The translations under genes were made by a program, and so were the position numbers. From JAAXKN01 sp036261625 (lineage in GTDB: Bacteria > Bacteroidota > Ignavibacteria > Ignavibacteriales > SURF-24): a stretch of 64,000 nt of DNA. The notes under the pieces are model-generated. The model saw nothing but the letters and a program-made list of their open reading frames with translations, was not told the origin of the DNA and did no database searches. Where the stretch lies: positions 1-64,000 of the forward strand of contig DATAKL010000001.1 in NCBI GenBank assembly GCA_036261625.1. Direction: 5' to 3'. Shown piece after piece: positions 8,454 to 18,100 of the stretch; the first letter of the stretch is position 1; every line of letters begins with the position of its first letter.

Positions 8454-9707
8454 TTACTTCATATTGTCTACAATTGCACGGGCAAATTCTGAAGTTTTTA
8501 CTTCTTTTGCCCCAGTCATAAGGCGTGCGAAGTCATAAGTCACAACTTTCGACTTAATTGTCTTTGTCATCGCCTTTTCAATCAGCTTTGCAGCTTCAGT
8601 CCAGCCCATATATTCCAGCATCATTACGCCTGAAAGGATGACTGAACCGGGGTTGATCTTATCAAGTCCTGCATATTTCGGAGCTGTTCCGTGTGTAGCT
8701 TCAAAGAGCGCCACGTGGTAGCTTATGTTGGCGCCCGGAGCAATGCCGAGACCGCCCACCTGTGCTGCAGCTGCATCTGAGAGGTAATCGCCGTTAAGGT
8801 TTGGTGTGGCAACCACGTCATATTCCGAAGGCCTTAATAAGAGCTGCTGGAACATGCTGTCTGCAATCCTGTCCTTTATAAGGAGCTTGCCTTCAGGCAT
8901 CTTACCCTTATATTTTGAAAAAAGTTCATCTTCAGTTACAATCACCTTGGCATAATCCTTACCGGCAGCCTTATAGCACCATTCCTTGAATGAACCTTCG
9001 GTGAACTTCATAATGTTTCCCTTATGAACTATAGTAACGCTTTTTCTGCCGTTGGCAAGGGCGTATTCAATAGCTTTTTTCATCAGGCGGGCTGAACCGA
9101 ATTCGCTCATAGGCTTTATTCCGATGCCTGAATTCTCTCTGACTTCCTTCTTAAGATCCTTTTTCAGCAGATCAATTATCTTGTTGGCTTCTTTTGAACC
9201 TGCCTTGAATTCAATTCCGGCATAAACGTCTTCAGTGTTTTCCCTGAAAAGAACGATATCCAGGTCCTGCGGGCGTTTCATCGGGCTGGGGGTTCCGGCA
9301 TAGTACTTAACCGGTCTAACGCATGCAAAAAGATCGAGCTTCTGCCTTAATGTCACGTTCAGGCTCCTGATTCCGCCGCCAATGGGTGTTGTAAGAGGAC
9401 CTTTTATTGCAACAACATAATCTGCAATTGCCTTAATGGTTTCGTTCGGAAGCCACTGATTCTTTCCGTAGACTTTGGTTGCTTTCTCGCCGGCATAGAT
9501 TTCCATCCACGAGATTTTTCTTTTGCCTTTATAAGCTTTCTGAACTGCCGCATCAAAGACTATTTTTGAGGCTTTCCAGATATCCGAACCTGTTCCGTCA
9601 CCCTCTATAAAAGGGATGATCGGGTTATCCGGAACAACCAATTTGTCGTTCTGGATGGTAATTTTAGCACCCTCGCTGGGGATGCTGATGTTCTTGAATT
9701 TTGCCAT
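8454..9707 (-). CDS. icd: Isocitrate dehydrogenase (NADP-dependent)
   Basis: TCA-cycle enzyme oxidising isocitrate to 2-oxoglutarate. The 417 aa match the E. coli-type enzyme closely in length. Seen: FIEGDGTGSDIW, GGIRSLNVTLRQKLDLFACVRP (substrate-binding arginines, quoted in two pieces as GGIRSLNVTLRQ and LDLFACVRP), RENTEDVYAGIE, NLNGDYLSDAAAA (metal-binding aspartates) and EATHGTAPKYAG. The Lys-Tyr in that last motif is the known determinant for NADP over NAD. Start ATG at 9707, with GGAGAT close upstream. It follows the UPF0104 gene by only 11 bp and may be co-transcribed with it. Confidence 0.95.
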   Translation of the reverse strand: MAKFKNISIPSEGAKITIQNDKLVVPDNPIIPFIEGDGTGSDIWKASKIVFDAAVQKAYKGKRKISWMEIYAGEKATKVYGKNQWLPNETIKAIADYVVAIKGPLTTPIGGGIRSLNVTLRQKLDLFACVRPVKYYAGTPSPMKRPQDLDIVLFRENTEDVYAGIEFKAGSKEANKIIDLLKKDLKKEVRENSGIGIKPMSEFGSARLMKKAIEYALANGRKSVTIVHKGNIMKFTEGSFKEWCYKAAGKDYAKVIVTEDELFSKYKGKMPEGKLLIKDRIADSMFQQLLLRPSEYDVVATPNLNGDYLSDAAAAQVGGLGIAPGANISYHVALFEATHGTAPKYAGLDKINPGSVILSGVMMLEYMGWTEAAKLIEKAMTKTIKSKVVTYDFARLMTGAKEVKTSEFARAIVDNMK

Positions 9708-9718
9708 GGCGATATCTC

Positions 9719-10684
9719 CTATGAGTTATTTATTGAAGTTTCAACTGATATATTACCATATCGATGTTGATAAAATGAAACACTGATGACACCAATTAAA
9801 ACTGCGAACCAAAGCGTAACTGCCCTTACAATAAATGTCGAGGAAACGGCAATGTCTTTGGGCACCTGATTTCTTATGAGTAAAAACGTCAACGAGCCGT
9901 CTGTTACCCCCAGCCCCCCGGGGAGCATTGTTATTGCTCCGGCAATTGTGCTGAAGGTGTAAACAAATGTCGGCCAGAGAATATTAAAATGAATTCCAAA
10001 ATTAAAAAGAATTATGTAATAACCCAAACATTCTAAGAACCAGGAACAAAAACTTATCATGACCATGTAAAATAACGGCCAGGGACGCAGAAGCAGATAA
10101 ACGCTTTCATATGCCGTGCGTATCCTTGATACGTGCCTATTCAGAAACCCGACTTTTACAATGAGATCTATGAGGTACAGGGAGAGTCTTTTATGGCTTA
10201 TTACGAGGGTTACCAGAAGGAAAAATATTCCCGTTCCGATTACAATAATGCGCCCGTAGTTAAATACATAGGCGCCAATTAAGGACAAAAGTACAAGAGA
10301 GATAAAATCCGTTATCCTTTCCACCATTACTACCGGCGCCGTCTTGCTTATCGGCTCATTTGCAACCTGCTTTACCAGGTACGACTTCAGGAGCTCCCCC
10401 ATCTTGCCCGGCGTTACACTCATTATAAGGCCCGACATGAATATGGCAAAGGAATCCATTTTGGATATTTTAACACGAAGCACCTTCAGGTAGTAATCCC
10501 ACTTGTAAAATCTTGTAAGGTAATTTATAAAGGAAAGTAAAAGAAGAACGGGCAGAAGCAGCCAGTTGAATCTGGCAAAGGCCGAGATCACGTTTTTATA
10601 GTCGGCATAGACAGTAAAGGCAAGATATAAGATTGCTGCCACAGCAAGCGAACGGAAGATATTCTTTTTTACTTTTTCCAGCAC
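9719..10684 (-). CDS. UPF0104 / lysylphosphatidylglycerol synthase-type membrane protein
   Basis: A 321-aa polytopic protein with about eight hydrophobic segments. It has the family signatures RFYKWDYYLK, MSVTPGKMGELLKSYLVK and TMLPGGLGVTDGSL. This is the flippase-like transmembrane domain found in MprF, but without the catalytic synthase domain, so it is probably a lipid or glycolipid translocation protein rather than an aminoacyl transferase. It lies between maf (27 bp upstream) and icd (11 bp downstream) on the same strand. Confidence 0.85.
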   Translation of the reverse strand: MLEKVKKNIFRSLAVAAILYLAFTVYADYKNVISAFARFNWLLLPVLLLLSFINYLTRFYKWDYYLKVLRVKISKMDSFAIFMSGLIMSVTPGKMGELLKSYLVKQVANEPISKTAPVVMVERITDFISLVLLSLIGAYVFNYGRIIVIGTGIFFLLVTLVISHKRLSLYLIDLIVKVGFLNRHVSRIRTAYESVYLLLRPWPLFYMVMISFCSWFLECLGYYIILFNFGIHFNILWPTFVYTFSTIAGAITMLPGGLGVTDGSLTFLLIRNQVPKDIAVSSTFIVRAVTLWFAVLIGVISVSFYQHRYGNISVETSINNS

Positions 10685-10711
10685 TTTTATCCTCTTCTTA
10701 AATGACTCTTC

Positions 10712-11290
10712 TTAAATGACTCTTTTTAATGTATCGTAGAGCCTGGTCAATGGCAGGCCTACCACGTTATAGTAGCAGCCGTCGATCCTGCGCACAAATA
10801 CCGCCCCGAAATCGTCCTGTATTCCGTATGCTCCGGCCTTATCCATGGGGCTTCCGGACTTTATATAATCCAGTATCTCCTCTTTTTCCAGGCGGCGGAA
10901 GGTGACGAGAGTCTTTTCGTACTCTATGAGCGTAATGCCGTTTTCAGAATTGCTTACTGCAAAGCCCGTATAGACGGCATGCGTCTTTCCGCTTAAGTCT
11001 TTCAGTATCCTTTCGGCGTCGGCCTCATCTTTGGGCTTGCCTATGATCTGCCCGTCAAGTACGACAATTGTATCTGCCGTAATAATTATTCCCGCGGGAA
11101 TCTTTTTGCGCGCTCCTTCAAGCTTCTCCGAAGACAATCTTTTGACCGTCTTAACCGGGTGTTCCCCGTCCAGGATCTCTTCGTTCAAATCCACGCTGAA
11201 AGTCTCAAACTTCAGGTTCAGGAGTTCCAGAAGGTGTTTTCTTCTTGGAGACTTCGAAGCCAGGTATATCGGTATATTTGTTTTTATCAT
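10712..11290 (-). CDS. maf: Maf-family nucleoside triphosphate pyrophosphatase
   Basis: A 192-aa Maf protein, a house-cleaning enzyme hydrolysing non-canonical or selected NTPs to NMPs. Clear motifs: IYLASKSPRRKHLLELL, ITADTIVVLDGQIIGKP and GKTHAVYTGF, then YIKSGSPMDKAGAYGIQD and IDGCYYNVVGLPL. It is a standard full-length copy. It follows the SpoIID-like gene by 35 bp. Substrate choice (dTTP/UTP versus m7GTP) is not certain from sequence alone. Confidence 0.93.
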   Translation of the reverse strand: MIKTNIPIYLASKSPRRKHLLELLNLKFETFSVDLNEEILDGEHPVKTVKRLSSEKLEGARKKIPAGIIITADTIVVLDGQIIGKPKDEADAERILKDLSGKTHAVYTGFAVSNSENGITLIEYEKTLVTFRRLEKEEILDYIKSGSPMDKAGAYGIQDDFGAVFVRRIDGCYYNVVGLPLTRLYDTLKRVI

Positions 11291-11325
11291 TTTTCCCGCC
11301 TAATCCTTATTACATCTCATCTGGT

Positions 11326-12570
11326 TCATCTTATCTGGTTCATTTCATCCAAAACAGTTCCCGGGAAATAAAAGCTCAGTATATCCTCAAACTTTCTTCC
11401 CTTTCTCGACTGTCCGATTGCGCCCCACTGGCAGAGGCCCACGCCGTGGCCGTTGCCGCGCCCCTTGATGGTTACTTTCAGGAGCCTGCCTCCATCATAA
11501 ACGGGGCTTAGGTCAAACATCGTGCTTTTAAGGAGGTTTCCGCTTGTTTTGGATCTTATAACATAACGGATCTTATTCCCTATAATAATCACATCCAGAG
11601 GCTCAGATTCACTGTCTTCCAGGGAAATCTGGAGTTCATTTGCACGTCCTGAATCGTAGCGGCTTTTTATTACAATATCCTTAAGTGTGTATTCCCCTTT
11701 TTTAACGTATCCGGCACTTATAAGACGGTTTACAATTTCCTTATCCGTATAGCTTTCTTCCCAGTTATAGCCCGGAGCAATGCGGCAGAAAGCCTCCTCC
11801 CCTTCATTTACACCTTTAAGGTATGGAATTGATTTCTGGCGGAACACATTATCTGAATTCTCCGTCCTGCCGCCGCATGAAGAGGAATAAAAAACCGTTG
11901 CCAATTCCCCGTTATACTTCAGTACCAGGCCCGCGGTTTCATCAACGGCCCGGCTGATCAGGGTTCTGGATGGATAATAGCCCCCGTAGACCTGGTCGCG
12001 TACATCTGAATAGAGGTCAAAGGGGCGCCCTGTCTGCCTGAGTTTCATTAGTGCGTAGTTTCTGGCGCAGACGGCAAAGGCTTTAAGCGCTTCAATGTCA
12101 TCTTCACGCATAGAGGCCACACCCATCTCTGAATAAAGCACCCCTTTAAGGTAATCCTCAAGGCCGAGTGAATTTACAAGCAGAAGTTTCCCTTTTGCGT
12201 TAAGAATTGAAAAGCTGCCTTTATAGGATTTTCCATTGTAAGTTAAAAACTCCTCCTGACTTTCGGGTTCAATGTCACAAAGTTTGAGAGAATATTTATT
12301 TCTTCCCGCTTTCAAGGCCACTAGACCCTGCTCAGCTGTAAAAGAGACAGTTTCGCCGGGGGCTATTTCCTTAATTTTTTCCTGTCCATCCTTAAGAAGC
12401 ACCGGTATGTCAAAAGAAACGGTTTTCTTCCCCAGGTCCTCGTCCAGAAGCACGCGTACTAAAGAGGATTCTTCAGTCTTGGTGAATCTTGTTTTATTAA
12501 ATCTTGCCGGGGAAGAGGAACACTGAATAAAAAGAAAGGAAAAAATAAAAAAAGAAAGAAACTTGGTCAT
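11326..12570 (-). CDS. SpoIID/LytB-domain lipoprotein
   Basis: A SpoIID-like protein, probably an outer-envelope peptidoglycan (lytic transglycosylase-type) enzyme. I chose the ATG at 12568-12570: it gives a lipoprotein signal MTKFLSFFIFSFLFIQCSS, with the lipid cysteine near residue 17. The longer in-frame start would run back into the preceding gene. The SpoIID domain shows LGLEDYLKGVLYSEMG, EALKAFAVCARNYAL, FYSSSCGGRTENSD and, at the end, GRGNGHGVGLCQWGA with HG-x-GL as in the family. It has 414 aa from this start. No sporulation context is present; such proteins are common outside spore formers. Confidence 0.88.
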   Translation of the reverse strand: MTKFLSFFIFSFLFIQCSSSPARFNKTRFTKTEESSLVRVLLDEDLGKKTVSFDIPVLLKDGQEKIKEIAPGETVSFTAEQGLVALKAGRNKYSLKLCDIEPESQEEFLTYNGKSYKGSFSILNAKGKLLLVNSLGLEDYLKGVLYSEMGVASMREDDIEALKAFAVCARNYALMKLRQTGRPFDLYSDVRDQVYGGYYPSRTLISRAVDETAGLVLKYNGELATVFYSSSCGGRTENSDNVFRQKSIPYLKGVNEGEEAFCRIAPGYNWEESYTDKEIVNRLISAGYVKKGEYTLKDIVIKSRYDSGRANELQISLEDSESEPLDVIIIGNKIRYVIRSKTSGNLLKSTMFDLSPVYDGGRLLKVTIKGRGNGHGVGLCQWGAIGQSRKGRKFEDILSFYFPGTVLDEMNQIR

Positions 12571-12625
12571 TTTGAGGAATCTGAAAAGGCGGTGTTTTAA
12601 AAAGGAAACGGACAAGCAATCTTTA

Positions 12626-13036
12626 TCATCTGAACATTGCTTTGATGCTTCCCCAGGTACGTTTAACTCCGGAGACTGTAGAATGCGAAGTGCCATAATC
12701 TTTAGTGTAATTTACTTTTCCGCCCACTTCATAAATTGCAAGGCGATAGGCATAATAACTGTCAGTCGGCTTATAGGCGGACTGGTCAGTATATGAATAA
12801 TATGAGTTACTCCCCTTAGGGGCTACTCTTGTTATCTCATGAAAATCTGTGCTGCTGCCGGCTCTTCTTTCAATGGCAAAATACTGAAGGTTGCTTTCAT
12901 CAGTAGTTCTCCATTCAACTTTGATATTGTCCCCGTCGCTGCTGGCCTTAAAGTCAAACACATATGCTCCTGCGATGAGTGTTCCTGCACAGAAGGCTGC
13001 GAAAATGACAAACAGTATGGTTACTTTGATTTTCAT
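12626..13036 (-). CDS. Small secreted fibronectin type III-like protein
   Basis: A 136-aa protein with a hydrophobic signal segment (residues ~5-22), then a single beta-sandwich-like domain: VEWRTTDESNLQYFAIERR and DSYYAYRLAIYEVGG. This is the pattern seen in Ignavibacteria extracellular modules that resemble FnIII domains. There is no sorting domain and no lipobox. It precedes the SpoIID-like gene by 55 bp on the same strand. The function is unknown; it may be an envelope-associated binding module. Confidence 0.7.
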   Translation of the reverse strand: MKIKVTILFVIFAAFCAGTLIAGAYVFDFKASSDGDNIKVEWRTTDESNLQYFAIERRAGSSTDFHEITRVAPKGSNSYYSYTDQSAYKPTDSYYAYRLAIYEVGGKVNYTKDYGTSHSTVSGVKRTWGSIKAMFR

Positions 13037-13236
13037 GACGTCAATATATGCTGATTAAAAAATAATGTCAAGACATAAGGGAAAAAATCACACTAATTTT
13101 AAACAAAATCACAAACCATTACAGCTATAAGGTATACTTTTCGGAGGACAAAGGCAAGTGCTAAAGATCACAGTTCTGTTCCACTGTCCCGGTATAAAAA
13201 AGACTCCAAAGCTGTCATTTATTACCTCATCCGGGG

Positions 13237-14172
13237 TTAAATTCTTCTTCTGAAGCCCTCACCCAAAACCTCGTGCACATTGCCGATAATAACAAAGGCA
13301 TCGGGGTCAATTTCCTGAATAGCCTCTGTTAGCTCAGGAATTTCCTTAAATGTAACCACCGTAAAAATAATATCGCGGTCTATATGTTTATAAAGCCCGT
13401 GGGCCTTTAGTCCCGTAGCCCCGCGGCTGAAGTCATTCATAATAACCTGTGCAATTTCATCCGACTTATCGGAGATAATAAAAGCCATGCGTGCGTAGTC
13501 AAATCCGTCCACAATAAAGTCCACGAGCTTGCTGGAAACAAACAGGAGGAAAAAAGCATAAAGCGTAAGGCTCATTGCGGGTCTGAGAGGCGAAAGGTGC
13601 TTAATTTCAATAATAAAACCTGCCAGAGCGATGACGAAAAAATCTGTCAGCATAATAGCCTGCCCGGGTTTCCAGCCGTAGCGTTTCTGCATAATGGCCG
13701 CCACGATATCACTTCCTGCCGTAGTGCCCTTAAACTTAAAGATTATTCCGAGACCGATGCCGAGCAAGACCGCGCCGATGAGTATCAGGAAAAGGAAGTC
13801 ATGCTGGAACAGATCGCGTATAGTCTGTGTATCCTGGAGTCTGATATATCGGAAGCCGGGGACATCCCCTCTGAAGAAATCTATGAAGAACGAATTGAGC
13901 GTAAAGCCGTAAAAGGTTCTGATGCCGAATCTTTTACCCAGTTCCTTGAGGCCCCAGACATAAAGAGGTACATTTAAGAGCCACATCATGAGACCTACAG
14001 GTACGGTGTTGTTCGTCAGGTAGTGAATAGCCATCGAAAGGCCGCTGACGCCTCCCGGGACAACCTGAGCATCCACAAGAAAGATCCCTATACCAAGGGC
14101 CATTATTGCGGATCCTATTAATATGAAGAAATAGTCTGTAATCGGATATTTTTTCAGGAATTTGGATTTCAT
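13237..14172 (-). CDS. YitT-family membrane protein (DUF161 + DUF2179)
   Basis: A 311-aa protein with about five to six membrane helices in the N-terminal two thirds (GIGIFLVDAQVVPGGVSG, GIIFKFKGTTAGSDIVA). A soluble C-terminal DUF2179 ferredoxin-like domain follows (TVVTFKEIPELTEAIQ, DAFVIIGNVHEVLGEGF). This is the standard YitT architecture. The transported substrate is not established for the family. There is a 200-bp gap after it before the FnIII-like gene, in which I see no gene. Confidence 0.9.
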   Translation of the reverse strand: MKSKFLKKYPITDYFFILIGSAIMALGIGIFLVDAQVVPGGVSGLSMAIHYLTNNTVPVGLMMWLLNVPLYVWGLKELGKRFGIRTFYGFTLNSFFIDFFRGDVPGFRYIRLQDTQTIRDLFQHDFLFLILIGAVLLGIGLGIIFKFKGTTAGSDIVAAIMQKRYGWKPGQAIMLTDFFVIALAGFIIEIKHLSPLRPAMSLTLYAFFLLFVSSKLVDFIVDGFDYARMAFIISDKSDEIAQVIMNDFSRGATGLKAHGLYKHIDRDIIFTVVTFKEIPELTEAIQEIDPDAFVIIGNVHEVLGEGFRRRI

Positions 14173-14299
14173 TTAAGATCAGGTTTTGGAAATTGTTTCA
14201 GGAGCAGGGATTCCCGTTCCTGAGGGTTCAAAAAAAATGTTATCCCCGCCTTTTAGAGCCTTTTTAAGGATTAGGGCAGGGTTTACAGGACATTTAATT

Positions 14300-14827
14300 T
14301 CAGTACTTATCGTCCTCGTCATCGTCATCAAAGCCAGGGCCGAATCCGTCCTCGTCTTCATCCTCATCGGTGCCGAAGCCGTCCAGGTCGTCGTCTTCAA
14401 AGAAGCCTTCTTTTTCCAGATCCTCGCCGGAGTCTCCGAAGGCAGAGTAATCGTCGCCCTCATCTTCAAAATCGAGATCATACGGATTTACAATAGGCAG
14501 AAGTTTCCTTCTGGCCGGAATATCCTCATTAAAATCCTCAAGTGTGTCTTCGAGGAAATAAAGAGCTTCCCTGACGTCCTCAAATTCCTTAACAATGAGT
14601 TTCGGGGGATTTTCCTGCTTTAAGGATGTCTTTGGGCCCTTCTTCCCTTTTGCCTTTGGCTGATACATCTCTTCCAGCTGCGAAAGGCTTTTAACAGCAG
14701 GATCCTCGGTTTTTACTATATAGTCCTCTTCAACAGAATAGTTTATTACTTTCCCTTCCTCTTCGGCATATATATTGTTGCAGATATACTCTTCGTCGAT
14801 GTATTTAAATAAAAAGTAGATTTTCAT
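14300..14827 (-). CDS. Hypothetical protein with highly acidic C-terminus
   Basis: 175 aa from the ATG at 14825-14827; an in-frame TTG four codons upstream is also possible. The N-terminal half is a compact mixed sequence (MKIYFLFKYIDEEYICNNIY). The last 50 residues are almost entirely Asp, Glu, Gly and Phe (DEDEDEDGFGPGFDDDDED). I do not recognise a family. It has no signal peptide or membrane segment, so it is cytoplasmic. The acidic tail suggests interaction with a basic partner or ion binding, but that is only inference. Confidence 0.6.
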   Translation of the reverse strand: MKIYFLFKYIDEEYICNNIYAEEEGKVINYSVEEDYIVKTEDPAVKSLSQLEEMYQPKAKGKKGPKTSLKQENPPKLIVKEFEDVREALYFLEDTLEDFNEDIPARRKLLPIVNPYDLDFEDEGDDYSAFGDSGEDLEKEGFFEDDDLDGFGTDEDEDEDGFGPGFDDDDEDDKY

Positions 14828-14839
14828 AGTACTACCCAA

Positions 14840-15124
14840 TTTTTAATGACAAACTTTTATAAAATCATATGATAATTTAGTGGCTATTTTCCCAAAATTC
14901 AAATGCGGGGGCTAAAATTTCCTTCATAATTTAATTTTGTGACCAAAGGCCGGCAAAGTGGAACTATCCCATTTAGATTTCAGGCTAAAAATCATATAAT
15001 TTTTCATAAAGATTTAAGAAACAAATGCATTTTTGAATTTCCGGTATTGTCATTGTAAAATGGTTGGCATTCAGATTGGGGTCCGGAAGCTCTGGCTTTA
15101 CGGCCTGTACGTGTTATTTTTTAA
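14840..15124. other. Intergenic region without a supported gene
   Basis: 285 bp between the acidic protein and the SpoIIE gene. It is AT-rich with no open frame of interest. It contains ATTTAGATTT at 14971-14980, the same 10-mer core seen near dodecin and fur, which may be chance. I see no terminator with a good T-run for the large minus-strand gene ending at 15125. Confidence 0.5.
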
Positions 15125-18100
15125 CTACACTCGTTTAATTATAATAACTGTCATGTCGTCCTGCGGACTTCCGTCTGTACAGAAATTATTGACATCCCGG
15201 ATTATCCGGTCTTTGATTTCAGAGGCCGACTGCAATTCGATTTCAGGCATAGAGAGAATAGTCTTTATTCTTTCCATTCCATAGAGCTCTTTCGACTTTG
15301 ACTGCGCTTCAGTAATTCCATCAGTCGTCAGTATCAGTACGTCGCCTTTGTTAAATTCGACTGTCGTTTCTTCATACTGAACGTCGTCTATGAGCCCCAG
15401 AGGGAATCTGGGAGCGCTGCTGGATAAACTGCACACAGTTCCATCGGATCTTAAAAGAGGACTTGCGTTGCCTGCATTGATATAAGTTATCTTATTTTCT
15501 TCCACATCAATCAGCATTATGCAGGCTGCCACAAAGACACGCTTATCGGTTTTTATATAAAGAGCTTTGTTTACTCTCGTAAAAATAGTTTTAATGTCCT
15601 CTGCTGCAGTAATATCCGGCGTCATCATTCCGCTTGCAAGAACTGCCGTCATTGCAGCCTTCATCGCCTTGCCTGAAACATCTCCAATAACCACACCCAT
15701 TATACTTGCGTGGTTATTCCTTCTGAAGTAATCGAAGAAATCTCCTCCTACTTCGCTAGCAGGAATACAGGTGCCGGAGACGTCCAGGCAGTTAAAGTGC
15801 GGATCTGAATGGGGCATAATTGACATCTGTGCCTCGTGGGCTGCCTTAAGTTCCGTCTTCATAGCGTTATTCTTAAGACGCCACCTGTAAAGATAATATG
15901 CAAGAAGAAACAGCACTATGAAAGCCAGGGCTATAAACCACCAGGTTCTGTAGAATGGCGGAGTAATAATAACACTTACTAATGCACCCTTGTCGTTCCA
16001 GATGCCGTCGCTGTTGGATGCCTTGACCATAAATGTATACCGGCCGGGAGAAAGGTTGGTGTAGTAAGCAAATCTTTTTGAGGCATCCACAAAGATCCAG
16101 TTTTTATCAAAGCCGTCCATCCTGTAGGCATATTTGTTCTTCTCAGGGGCCATGTAATCAAGGCCCGCAAATTCAAAGGAGAATACATAATCCTGATATG
16201 AAAGCTCAATTTCTTTTAATTCCGAAACAGGGCGCCCAAGATCCACTTCCTTATTAAGCTTGCTGAATGAGGTTATTAAAACAGGTGGCACATGCCGGTT
16301 GCTTTTAATCCTGCCTGGATAAAATGAGTTAAATCCGTTTATACCGCCGAAGAAAAGTTCGCCGCCCGGGCTCATATAATAAGATCCGCCGTTAAACTCA
16401 TTGTCCTGAAGTCCGTCCTTGACTGTGTAGTTAGTAAAGGTTTCATTCCGGGGATCAAACTTTGAAAGCCCGGCGTTAGTGCTCATCCAGAGGTTGCCGG
16501 AGTTGTCTTCAAGAATGCCGTAAATGGAATTGCTTGGAAGCCCGTTGGATTCATTAAAGCGCTGGAATTTTTCCTTTACCGGGTCGAATTTGTTCAATCC
16601 CCCGCCCCAGGTGCCAAGCCAGAGATAGCCATCCTTATCCTCATAAATTGTAAAGATGTGATTGCTGCTGAGCGTATTTTGGTCAGAGGGATTGGTAAGA
16701 TAGCTTTTGAATTTCCCGGTTTTTCTGTCGAACTTATTTATTCCGCCGCCTTCTGTTCCGATCCAGAGATTGCCTTTTCTGTCCTCAAAAATGATCCTTA
16801 CAAAATCATTGCTCAGGCTTTCCGGGTTCCCGATAACATTTTTGTAGTGCATGAATGTGCCCTCCGAAGTCTCATATCTGTCCAGTCCCTGCCCGTAAGT
16901 GCCAATCCACATAGTGCCGGAGCGGTCCCGGAAAACAGGTCTTATCTGATCAAAGGCGAGGCTTTGAGGGTTACCAGGGTCGTGCCTAAGGGTCCTGGAC
17001 TTCCCGGTTTTCTTATTGAAAATATTTATTCCGCCGCCGTGCGTTCCAATCCAGAGGTTTCCCGCTCCGTCATCGGTTATGACTCTTACAATATTATTGC
17101 TCAGACTCTTAGCGTCACCGGGGATATTCCTGTAGTGGGTATAAGTATTGGTTTTGCGGTCCAGGCGGTCAAGGCCGTCGTGTGTGCCTATCCAGAGTAT
17201 GCTGTCTTTATCCTCATAAATTGACCAGACGATTGCATGGCTGAGGCTGTTCGGGTCATCAGGCCTGTAGTAATAGTGATAAAACTGTCCCCCCGCACGC
17301 GACACCTTGCTGATGCCGCTGCCGTAAGTGCCCACCCACATTATGCCGGATCTGTTCCTGTAGACCGACCGGATTTCGTTATAGCTTAAGGAAGTAGGAT
17401 CGAAACGGTCGTGCCTGAAATGGCTGAATTTCCCTTTCTTGGCATCGAGCAAGTCTACTCCCCCGCCGTTTGTTCCGATCCAGATCATGCCGTCAGCATC
17501 TTCGTTGAGGGCAAAAATGTCATTATTGCTGAGAGAGTTATTATTTTTGTGATTATTCCTGTAATAAATAAATACAGGATTTTGGGAACTGCGCTCTGAA
17601 CTTCTCAGGCGCACAAGTCCGTTTTCCGTACCAAACCAGATGTCCCCCCTGGAGTCTTCAAATATTGCCCTTACATGTCCGCTTGAAGGAGCCATATCAC
17701 CCGCATAGACATGAGAAAAAGAAGGAGGGGCTCCGCCTATAGATATCTTATCCACACCAGCTTCCGTGCCGGCCCAGAGAGCGCCTGTCCGGTCGCTCAG
17801 GAGTGAAAGTACTCTGTTGTTGCTGACAGTGCCTGGACTTTTCGGATCACTGGAGTATCTTGTAATTCTGTACGGCTTAGCCCCTGTAACACCTTTTTCC
17901 AGCATGCAGAGGCCGTTATCTGTTGCAATCCAAAGATTGCCTTTTTTGTCCTCTGCTATATCGTTTACGTTACTGTTGCTGATGGAATTTGCATCAAGGG
18001 GATTAAATGGAAATCTTGTTATTCTGCTTGTGGAAGGATCGTACCTGTTCAGTCCCGCGTTAAATGTGCCGATCCAGATTATCTTATCATGGTCTTCGTA

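Noticed and set aside
12571..12696. 42-codon extension of the SpoIID-like gene
   Set aside because: It overlaps the upstream FnIII-like gene, and the internal ATG opens a proper lipoprotein signal.
14179..14623. Open frames of about 100-145 codons on both strands around the acidic gene
   Set aside because: They are antisense or shifted shadows of the Asp/Glu codon repeats.
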